This document shows, in pieces, positions 1-6,173 of a DNA stretch of 37,097 nucleotides. Positions within the stretch are counted from its first letter, which is position 1, and every line of letters begins with the position of its first letter. A model generated the notes under the pieces. The model saw only the letters and a list, made by a program, of their open reading frames with translations. It had not been told where the DNA came from and ran no database searches. Origin of the DNA: CAYXVF01 sp964468125 (GTDB lineage Bacteria > Myxococcota > XYA12-FULL-58-9 > CAYXVF01); assembly GCA_964468125.1 (NCBI GenBank), contig CAYXVF010000064.1, positions 1 to 37,097 on the forward strand, written 5' to 3'. Position numbers and translations under genes: made by a program.

Positions 1-190
1 GTGATGACCGGCAAGTCGGGTTGCTCGGTGGGGCCGTGGCCGGGTGGTGTGCTCGTCTGTGGGCTCGGCGCGAGCGAAGACCTTGATGTTCCTCGTGGTC
101 CCGATCACGAAAGCACCGCGAGCAGACGCGCGACCGACTCCGCCGTAGCACATTCAACCCGTACGCCGTGCGAGGCGACGACAACATTCG
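1..190 (-). mobile_element. Collapsed IS66-family element remnant (tnpA end, tnpB start, tnpC piece)
   Basis: Read on the minus strand, three short pieces look like consecutive IS66-family genes. Roughly 190 to 105 gives a peptide with HGVRVECATAESVARLL followed by a stop, like the C-terminus of an IS66 orfA (TnpA). A GTG at 108-106 overlaps that TGA and opens a frame IGTTRNIKVFARAEPTD, like the start of IS66 orfB (TnpB, where DMRKSFDGL would follow). The similarity stops there, and from about 53 to 1 another frame reads PPGHGPTEQPDLPVI, like the segment before the zinc finger of the IS66 transposase TnpC. This order implies an internal deletion of most of tnpB and the start of tnpC. No terminal inverted repeat was seen, and the element runs off the window. 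The assignment rests on short recalled motifs, so it is tentative. Confidence 0.45.
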
Positions 191-466
191 GAAGACGAGG
201 GTCTCGCCGTCCGTTGAAACGTCGAGGCTCATCCACGTGCCTTCGGTCGTGTCGATCTCCACTTCTTTCCAACCCCAGTTCCCGGGGGGGATTGTTGACG
301 TCCCATTTCGAGTCGTCCTTCTTCTCGGGCGCTGGAGCGGGGGGGGGGCCGTGGAAGAAGCGATCTCGACGGTTCGACGCTTGGAAGCGTCGACTGCTGC
401 AGGGGGATTCTGGGGAGCCGCGCAGAAGAGCGCGAACGCGAAAACAACGAAGAGTCAGAAATGCAT
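191..466 (-). pseudogene. N-terminal stub of a TolB-propeller/amidohydrolase-family gene
   Basis: On the minus strand an ATG at 466-464 is followed by an in-frame TGA at 457-455, then a hydrophobic signal-like stretch (LFVVFAFALFCAAPQ). Next come peptides KKDDSKWDVNNPP and GNWGWKEVEIDTTEGTWMSL then DVSTDGETLVF, which match the start of secreted TolB-propeller amidohydrolases (WDVNNPPG...EGTWMSLDVSPDG). The middle segment is in a different frame from its flanks. The two frame changes fall exactly at G-runs on the plus strand, ten G at 339-348 and seven G at 284-290, so they compensate each other. Similarity ends near 191, where IS66-like sequence begins, so about 1,000 expected residues are missing. 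The homopolymer shifts could be sequencing errors, but the stop and the truncation would remain. Family assignment is from remembered consensus. Confidence 0.65.
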
Positions 467-511
467 GGCCGCCGCTCTTAGAAGAACGCAGCGGCCCTGG
501 CAACCGAACCG

Positions 512-1690
512 CTAGAGCTGCTCCACCTGTGGCAGTCCGTCGAGGAGCGGCAAGAGGTAGTCCTTGAATGCGTCGGTGATGTCGTTTCCGCCGCTTCGAT
601 GCGCGTCGGGCAACGTACGGGTCTTGGCGGCGACGTCGGTGAGCTCGAGGCGCTCGAAACCCGCTTTGTAAGGAGTATCGCTCACACGGGTGATCGCGAT
701 CGAGCCGTCCTTCTCCCCGTCGAGGGCGCAATGCACCGCCTTGGCGCCGGCCGCGGCAGCCTCCTGCTGGTCCACGCGGCTGATTCCGATCGGATAGCAG
801 CGCTGCAGATACCCGAAGGTATCGGCGCGCACGCGGACCTTGCCCATCTTCGACTTCACGAGCTGCACCAAGTGGTCACCGAGCGCACCGGAGCCCGAGA
901 GTTGCACGTTGCCATGGGCGTCCTTCTCCACCTGCGCCTGCAATTTGGTGATCATCGGGTTGCCGTCCGAGTCGTGAATGCCCTCGCTGACGGCGATGAG
1001 GCAGCGCCCGTGCTTGCTGTAGATCCGATCCACGTCGGCCACGAAGCTGTCGAGGTCGAATGCATCCTCCGGGCAATAGATCAGATGAGGACCGTCAGTG
1101 TCTTTCTGGCGCGCCATGACGCTCGCCGCGGTGAGAAATCCCGCGTGACGCCCCATGACGATGTTGATCTTGATGCCGGCGAGCGACTTGTTGTCGAGGT
1201 TGTCACCAATGAAGGCGGAGGCCACGAACTTGGCCGCCGACGGAAAGCCAGGCGTGTGGTCGCTTCCGACCAGGTCATTGTCCACGGTCTTCGGTACGTG
1301 AAAGCTGCGCAGGTCATAGCCCTGCTTGCCGGCCACCTCGTTGAGAATGCGGCACGTGTCCGAGCTGTCGTTGCCGCCGATATAGAACAGGTACTTCACG
1401 TCGTGTTTGGCGAGATTCTCGACGACCTTCTTGCCGTACTCCTCGTCCGGCTTGTCGCGCGAGCTGCCCAGGGCGGCCGACGGCGTGTTGGCGATCCGGT
1501 CGAGGCGCGCCTCGTCGATGCCCTGCAGCTCGACGAAGCGGTCTTCGAGCATGCCTCGGGCACCGTTTTGCGCCCCCAGGACTTTGTCTACCGCGCCTGC
1601 GGCGGTGAGCGCTTTCACGACGCCCACGAGGCTTTGGTTGATGACCGCGGTGGGACCGCCGCTCTGACCGATGACTGCGTTGTGTGCCAC
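512..1690 (-). CDS. pfp: 6-phosphofructokinase, probably pyrophosphate-dependent
   Basis: Phosphorylates fructose 6-phosphate to fructose 1,6-bisphosphate in glycolysis. The start chosen is GTG at 1690-1688, preceded by a strong GGAGGAGGGG; it gives 392 residues beginning with the family N-terminus HNAVIGQSGGPTAVINQSLVG. Longer readings only add low-complexity sequence antisense to the PilZ gene. GGNDS is at 105-109, PKTVDND at 133-139 with the catalytic Asp of TVDND, and MGR at 179-181. In ATP enzymes the second Gly of GGDGS and the Gly of PGTIDND are glycine. Here they are Asp and Lys, the pair known to exclude ATP and favour PPi as phosphoryl donor. PPi dependence is therefore inferred from residues. 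It is transcribed divergently from the PilZ gene with about 105 bp between them. Confidence 0.92.
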   Translation of the reverse strand: MAHNAVIGQSGGPTAVINQSLVGVVKALTAAGAVDKVLGAQNGARGMLEDRFVELQGIDEARLDRIANTPSAALGSSRDKPDEEYGKKVVENLAKHDVKYLFYIGGNDSSDTCRILNEVAGKQGYDLRSFHVPKTVDNDLVGSDHTPGFPSAAKFVASAFIGDNLDNKSLAGIKINIVMGRHAGFLTAASVMARQKDTDGPHLIYCPEDAFDLDSFVADVDRIYSKHGRCLIAVSEGIHDSDGNPMITKLQAQVEKDAHGNVQLSGSGALGDHLVQLVKSKMGKVRVRADTFGYLQRCYPIGISRVDQQEAAAAGAKAVHCALDGEKDGSIAITRVSDTPYKAGFERLELTDVAAKTRTLPDAHRSGGNDITDAFKDYLLPLLDGLPQVEQL

Positions 1691-1795
1691 GCTGCTCCCC
1701 TCCTCCAGGATGAGCCCGTGGTGTAGCGCGAAGGGGGCTCGGCCGGCAACCGGGGCAGGCCTGAGGCTTGGAGCCGCGGGAAAAGTGTGCATCCT

Positions 1796-2218
1796 ATGAA
1801 CTCGATGACGGATGACCGACGCGAAAACGACCGACGACGAGAGGATTTGGGCTCGCCCCCGATCGGCGAGCGCCGTCGCGAGGATCGGCGCAGCGGCATG
1901 GATCGGCGCGCTTTCTCCCGCGTCGACCTCGACCTCTGGATCGAGCAGGAGCACGGCGAAGAAACCGTATTCCGTCTGGCCGGGAACCTCTCGGCTGGGG
2001 GGATCTACCTCGAGCACGGGTTCACCCACCCGGTGGGCACGCGCGTCAAACTGCGCTTCACCCTCGATCCGATCGATGCGTCGGTGGAGGTTGATGCGGA
2101 GGTGGTCGCGGCCCAACAGACCGACGACACGCCCACCGCTGCGTCGCTGAGCTTCGTCAATCTCGAAGGCTCGGTGCGCGAGCGGATCTTGAAGTATCTG
2201 AACGAGCGGACCGACTGA
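1796..2218 (+). CDS. PilZ-domain protein
   Basis: A protein of about 140 residues with a very basic/acidic N-terminal tail (DDRRENDRRRED, ERRREDRRSGMDRR) followed by a PilZ domain. The domain begins with the RxxxR-type motif in RRAFSRVDLD and carries NLSAGGIYLEHG, the (D/N)xSxxG motif that binds cyclic di-GMP in this family. PilZ proteins transduce c-di-GMP signals to motility, exopolysaccharide or development. No effector domain is fused, so the partner is unknown. The start is uncertain: GTG 1787, ATG 1796 and ATG 1805 are all possible and none has a clear Shine-Dalgarno; 1796 is chosen as the first ATG. The stop is one base before the start of the srkA-like gene, so the two are likely co-translated. 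Confidence 0.88.
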   Translation: MNSMTDDRRENDRRREDLGSPPIGERRREDRRSGMDRRAFSRVDLDLWIEQEHGEETVFRLAGNLSAGGIYLEHGFTHPVGTRVKLRFTLDPIDASVEVDAEVVAAQQTDDTPTAASLSFVNLEGSVRERILKYLNERTD

Positions 2219-2219
2219 C

Positions 2220-3203
2220 GTGGCCGAGGTTCTGGACCACTTCTTCTCCCTCACTCCCGAACGCGTTCTGGAAGCGGTTGAACGTGCGGGCTTTGTGACC
2301 ACGGGGTTGTGCTACGCCCTCAACTCGCTCGAGAACCGGGTCTACGAGGTCGAGCTCGATGATGGCACACGCGTCGTGGGCAAGTGGTACCGCCCGGGAC
2401 GCTGGGGAAGGGAGGAGATCCTCGACGAGCACAAAATCCTGAGTGCCCTCGAAGAGCACGAAATCCCCGTCGTGACGCCGATCCGGTTCGAGGACGGTGA
2501 CACGCTCCACGCTACGGAAGAAGGCATCCTCTTCGCTTTGTTTCCGCGTGTCGGCGGTCGCGCACCGGATGACCTCGGCGAGAAGGAGCTCGAAGAGCTC
2601 GGGCGGGTCCTCGGACGCATGCACAACATCATGGCGAGTCTCGAGCTCCCTCACCGCCCCGTGCTCTCGCCGGAGAGCTACGGCCTCGAGTCGCTCCAAA
2701 CCATCACGGATCGCGCGGAGATGCCCGAAGGGACCCGTGGCCGCTACCGAGACGCGGTCCAGAGCTTGGTCGACCTCTGCCAGCCCTTCTTCGCCGGTAA
2801 GAACCACTCAGTGGTCCATGCGGATTTTCACCGAGGCAATATGCTGCGCCGACCGGAGGGGTGGTTGGTGCTGGACTTTGACGATTCGGCCTACGGTCCG
2901 CCGTCGCAGGATCTCTGGCTGATTTTGCCCGGAAGACCCAGTGAATGTCAGGCAGAGCTCGACGCGTTCTTGCGGGGCTACGAGCTGTTTCGGGAGTTTG
3001 ACCACTCGAGCCTGAGGGCGATCGAGGGGCTCAGGGGCTTGCGCTACGTTCGCTATGCCGCGTGGATCGCCCGGCGCTGGGAAGACCCCTCATTCAAACG
3101 CGCTTTCCCGGACTGGGGGAGTGAGCGGTACTGGGAGGGGCAGGTCGCGGACCTCTACGAGCAGATCCGATTGCTACAGGCTCAGAGCTCCCACCACTTC
3201 TGA
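2220..3203 (+). CDS. srkA: SrkA/YihE-type serine/threonine protein kinase
   Basis: A 327-residue member of the aminoglycoside-phosphotransferase-like kinase fold, matching stress response kinase A (YihE/RdoA) in length and motifs. The N-terminus has LNSLENRVYEVELDDG (nucleotide-binding beta hairpin, 35-49) and a Lys in VVGKWYRPGRW as the ATP-binding lysine. The catalytic loop is HADFHRGNML (200-209) and the metal-binding motif is LDFDDSAYGP (218-227). E. coli SrkA protects against envelope and oxidative stress and counters toxin-mediated death. Start is GTG at 2220, one base after the PilZ stop, which suggests coupling. Its last 22 bases overlap the convergent small gene at 3182-3553. Confidence 0.92.
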   Translation: MAEVLDHFFSLTPERVLEAVERAGFVTTGLCYALNSLENRVYEVELDDGTRVVGKWYRPGRWGREEILDEHKILSALEEHEIPVVTPIRFEDGDTLHATEEGILFALFPRVGGRAPDDLGEKELEELGRVLGRMHNIMASLELPHRPVLSPESYGLESLQTITDRAEMPEGTRGRYRDAVQSLVDLCQPFFAGKNHSVVHADFHRGNMLRRPEGWLVLDFDDSAYGPPSQDLWLILPGRPSECQAELDAFLRGYELFREFDHSSLRAIEGLRGLRYVRYAAWIARRWEDPSFKRAFPDWGSERYWEGQVADLYEQIRLLQAQSSHHF

Positions 3204-3553
3204 CCCGTCGCCGGGGCGTCGCGCTCGGCGACCCGTTCGAGCCCCGAGGACGCGCCGAGAAAGCGCTTGCTGGTCGCGCCACGATCATCGTTCGCGAGAC
3301 CGGTGGCGCCAAACACGGGCGCGAGCCCATTTCGGATCTCATCGAAGAGCGACGGTGATCCCGCGCTCGCCAAGAACTTCACGCAGTGAATGAGTGGCAT
3401 GAGGGCAAGCGCGCGCTCTTCATCGCTCATCGCCCGGAACTGCCGCTGCAGCTCGGCGAGCCCGCCGGGCCGAAGCCGGACTTTCTCGCGTTGAGCGTCG
3501 CCGGTCTCCTCGAGCAGCGAAAAAAAAGTGTCGATGATCGGGTGAGAAGACAT
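3182..3553 (-). CDS. Hypothetical protein, 123 residues
   Basis: Not recognised. It starts at ATG 3553-3551 with a GGAG eight bases upstream (CACGGAGCCCGC). The product is soluble, with no signal peptide or membrane segment. It reads as mostly helical (PIIDTFFSLLEETGDAQREK, then LAELQRQFRAMSDEERALAL) with a less ordered C-terminal third. It lies 78 bp downstream of the duplicated-domain gene at 3632-4159 and is the last of four minus-strand unknown genes with similar gaps (74, 71, 78 bp), so it may belong to that transcript. Its end overlaps srkA by 22 bases tail to tail. Codon use is like its neighbours, and the clean SD supports a real gene. Confidence 0.65.
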   Translation of the reverse strand: MSSHPIIDTFFSLLEETGDAQREKVRLRPGGLAELQRQFRAMSDEERALALMPLIHCVKFLASAGSPSLFDEIRNGLAPVFGATGLANDDRGATSKRFLGASSGLERVAERDAPATGQKWWEL

Positions 3554-3631
3554 GCGGGCTCCGTGCGACTCAATGGTGAGTGGAGAGCCGCCGCGAGACC
3601 GAGGCCCCGCGGCGGCGCAAGTACGACGCCG

Positions 3632-4159
3632 CTACCAGCGGCGAATGATGTTCGGGGCAATGCGACGAGCGGTTTCGCGGTCGAGATCGCCGTTGCGAAC
3701 CAGCCGTCGGAGCTCGCGCGGGAACTCGTGGGGGAACTGATTCTCGAATTTGTCGACGATGCGACGAAGCCGTCCTACTTCCTCGTGGTGCAGTCCTGCT
3801 TCCTCGACGACGTAGGCCGCGAGCACGATCGCCGAGGCGGCCTCGCCCGGTGAGCTGAAGTCGCGAGCCAGGTCGTGATGATCCGGACGCCCCCAGCGGT
3901 CCCAGTATTCGTGCGGCGCAATTCGACGCATGGTGCCGACATCGATTCGCCCCGACTGCACGCGCTCATGCATGTTGCGCTTGAAGCTCCAGGGAAAGCG
4001 ATCCTGAAACGCGTCGTAGAGCTTTCGAAGGCGACGGACCTCGCCGCCGGTCAAGCCGCTGTTGTGGTCGCCAATGCCGCCTTCGGCACCGTACGCCGCA
4101 ATGTTGAGTGCCAATCCCGCCTCGTCCGCGGTGTTGATTCGATCAATGGGTCTGCTCAT
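3632..4159 (-). CDS. Hypothetical protein with an internal tandem duplication
   Basis: A 175-residue soluble protein with no signal peptide. Two halves repeat the same pattern: (E/V)xRLR-(K/R)-(L/I)-x-D-x-F-x-x-x-FP-x-x-F-x-R, then R-x-x-x-G-x-(I/L)-D-x-x-T-x-RRIAP. The copies are EVRRLRKLYDAFQDRFP...TMRRIAP and EVGRLRRIVDKFENQFP...TARRIAP. The second ends almost at the C-terminus (NIIRRW), so the protein is essentially two units. No known family is recognised. ATG 4159 (MSRPIDRIN) is chosen; a TTG twelve bases upstream is possible, and neither has a strong SD. It follows the Gly/Pro-tailed gene by 71 bp, with a hairpin between them. Confidence 0.72.
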   Translation of the reverse strand: MSRPIDRINTADEAGLALNIAAYGAEGGIGDHNSGLTGGEVRRLRKLYDAFQDRFPWSFKRNMHERVQSGRIDVGTMRRIAPHEYWDRWGRPDHHDLARDFSSPGEAASAIVLAAYVVEEAGLHHEEVGRLRRIVDKFENQFPHEFPRELRRLVRNGDLDRETARRIAPNIIRRW

Positions 4160-4182
4160 ATCACTTCTCAATCTTTCAATCC

Positions 4183-4204
4183 CGGCGCCGCATTTGCGAC
4201 GCCG
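4183..4204. terminator. Hairpin between the 622-residue and 175-residue genes
   Basis: Two 10-base arms (4183-4192 and 4195-4204) pair with one mismatch around a two-base loop. It sits 27 bases past the stop of the upstream minus-strand gene. No T-run follows on the minus strand, so it could be a weak terminator, an attenuator or an mRNA-stabilising stem. Confidence 0.4.
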
Positions 4205-4230
4205 ATGCGAAAATCAGTGGCTAATCAAAG

Positions 4231-6099
4231 CTAGAACGGGTTGGATCCACCGCCTGGAGGTTCGGTCGGATCCGGAGTGCCGCCGCCCGGAGGGGGTTCG
4301 GTCGGATCCGGAGTGCCGCCGCCGGGAGGGGGATCGGTCGGGTCCGGAGTGCCGCCGCCGGGAGGGGGATCGGTCGGGTCCGGAGTTCCGCCGCCGGGAG
4401 GGGGATCGGTCGGGTCCGGAGTTCCGCCGCCGGAGGTCGGGAAGCCGAGCGACGCGGGCGTGTAGCCCAGCTCGAGCAGATTCAGCACGGTGCCGATCGT
4501 GCGGCCATCGGCAAAATGTGCGTACTCCCTGAACACGTCCCGGGCGCGAAGCTCTCTGAGTGCAGCGACCTCCGAGGACCAGAGGCTGCGGTTGGCGCCC
4601 ACCTGCCCGTAAGCGAAGATGTTGACCACGCTCGAGTAGTCATAGCCGTAGCGGTCTTCGCCCGCGTCGAACAGGTGATCGTCCATGTCTGTGAAGCTCT
4701 TGGTCACGATATCCGCGAGCTCTTCGAGGGCCTCGCCGTCCTCGATGTCGCCGTAGCGCACCGCGTCGGCGAAGGCGCGGTATTCCCGCTCACTCAAGAC
4801 ACCCTCCTGGGCCCGAGCGCGCAGGTTGCGTACCGTGCTGCCGTAGAGGCGGCGTTCCAACGCGTCTTCGAGCTCCCGGTCCGGGAACACGTCATCGATG
4901 TTCTCGTCACCCGCCCGACGTTGAAGGGCGCTCTGGTACAGGGCTTCGCGGCGCTGATCGACCGCGGCGATCGCATAGTCGCGATAGCCGCTCACGAGTG
5001 TGGACTCGATGGCGTCCGAGAGCTGGCCATGGCTGTTCAGCTCTTGGAAGAGTGACGCGAGTCCGGCGCGTGCCTCGTAATCCGAGCGTGAACGTTCCAA
5101 GAGCTCACCGATCGAGCCGCCTTGGGCTTCGAACACCGGCGCCATTGCGCCACTGCTCACCCACTCGTCGACCGCGAGCTCGTCCCAGATCTCACCGTCC
5201 GGTCCTTCGAAGCGCGGGTGGCCTAGCACCTGCACGATCGTGGCGACGTCGAGGCCGAGCGCGCCGACTTCGGCTGCGATCTGCAGCTCGTCGCTGGTCG
5301 GATCGTCCAGGATCGCCTGCACGGCGGCACTCTTCAGCGCTGCGCCGCGCTCGGAGATCGCCGCCACTCGATTCAAGGTGCCCCGGCTGATGAGCTCGGC
5401 CGCGAGGGGCTCGAGCTGCTCTTCCGGCATCGAGGCGAGGAGGAGATCAACGTTGCGTGCCGCATCGTTCATATCGAGGGCCTGACCGAGGCGCACCGCG
5501 CGGGCGCTGACGTCGAGGTCGGGACGCTCGAAGGTCGCTGTTTGCACCCACTCCGGCGCCGAGCTCACGGCAAACGACAGGTCATTGTTCGAGCGGATCG
5601 CGTCGAGGAGCGCACCGCGTCGGTGGTAGGGCGTCGTCTCCATCACCTCGCGCGCGGCCTCTTGGTTGACGGCGAAGCCGCCCCGTTTGGCGAGCTCATC
5701 GATGGCGGCCGCCCGCTGGGCGACGGTCGCTTCCGAGAGTTGCGTCGCCGAGAGCTCACGAATCGCCTCGCGGCGTTGTCCCCACCAGCTGGATTCCTCG
5801 AGCGCGGACTGCACCTGGTCGCGGCGATCGGGGTAGCGCTGGCCGGGCGCTTCCAGCGTGAGCGTCGGCGTGTCCTTCACCGCGCCGGTGAGCTGGCGCA
5901 GAAGCGCCTCGTCTTCCGTGCCTTCAGCCAGCTCGAGCGCAAAGTCGAGGGCCTCGGCGTCGTCGGCGTTCAGAACTCCATTCTGATCGTCGTCAACCTG
6001 GTAGTCGTTCACCAAATCTTCAAAATCCGGTGCGTTGTTCACACCCTCCGGTAGGTCTGAGACTTGATAGCCTGGAACGTTCTTCACGATGTCAGTCAT
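4231..6099 (-). CDS. Large hypothetical helical protein with EF-hand-like loop and Gly/Pro repeat tail
   Basis: A 622-residue acidic protein with no signal peptide or membrane segment. Near residues 35-46, DDDQNGVLNADD fits the spacing of a calcium-binding EF-hand or dockerin loop (acidic at 1, 3, 5, Gly at 6, hydrophobic at 8, acidic at 12). The central 450 residues are helix-rich with many short amphipathic repeats, suggesting an alpha-solenoid-like fold. The last 70 residues are a linker of five GGGTPDPT(D/E)PPP units ending in SNPF. Start ATG 6099-6097 has only a weak upstream AGGA. It lies between the coiled-coil gene (74 bp upstream) and the duplicated-domain gene. No family is recognised; structural or secreted roles are both possible. 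Confidence 0.75.
   Translation of the reverse strand: MTDIVKNVPGYQVSDLPEGVNNAPDFEDLVNDYQVDDDQNGVLNADDAEALDFALELAEGTEDEALLRQLTGAVKDTPTLTLEAPGQRYPDRRDQVQSALEESSWWGQRREAIRELSATQLSEATVAQRAAAIDELAKRGGFAVNQEAAREVMETTPYHRRGALLDAIRSNNDLSFAVSSAPEWVQTATFERPDLDVSARAVRLGQALDMNDAARNVDLLLASMPEEQLEPLAAELISRGTLNRVAAISERGAALKSAAVQAILDDPTSDELQIAAEVGALGLDVATIVQVLGHPRFEGPDGEIWDELAVDEWVSSGAMAPVFEAQGGSIGELLERSRSDYEARAGLASLFQELNSHGQLSDAIESTLVSGYRDYAIAAVDQRREALYQSALQRRAGDENIDDVFPDRELEDALERRLYGSTVRNLRARAQEGVLSEREYRAFADAVRYGDIEDGEALEELADIVTKSFTDMDDHLFDAGEDRYGYDYSSVVNIFAYGQVGANRSLWSSEVAALRELRARDVFREYAHFADGRTIGTVLNLLELGYTPASLGFPTSGGGTPDPTDPPPGGGTPDPTDPPPGGGTPDPTDPPPGGGTPDPTEPPPGGGTPDPTEPPGGGSNPF
4255..4431 (-). repeat. 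Five tandem 36-bp units encoding GGGTPDPT(D/E)PPP
   Basis: Four 36-bp units (4288-4431) and a 33-bp terminal unit (4255-4287) repeat nearly perfectly. Asp-to-Glu changes in the last two units show slight divergence. Unit number may vary between strains by slippage. Confidence 0.9.
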
Positions 6100-6173
6100 T
6101 GGAAACTCATCCTAGTCGCCGTCGCGGACAGCGTACGTAAACTCAGTGTTTTTGATTCTCGTTTGGACTCAAC

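Noticed and set aside
599..1726. 375-residue open frame on the plus strand opposite the phosphofructokinase gene
   Set aside because: Pure antisense shadow of a well-supported gene in high-GC DNA; no family motifs and no ribosome binding site.
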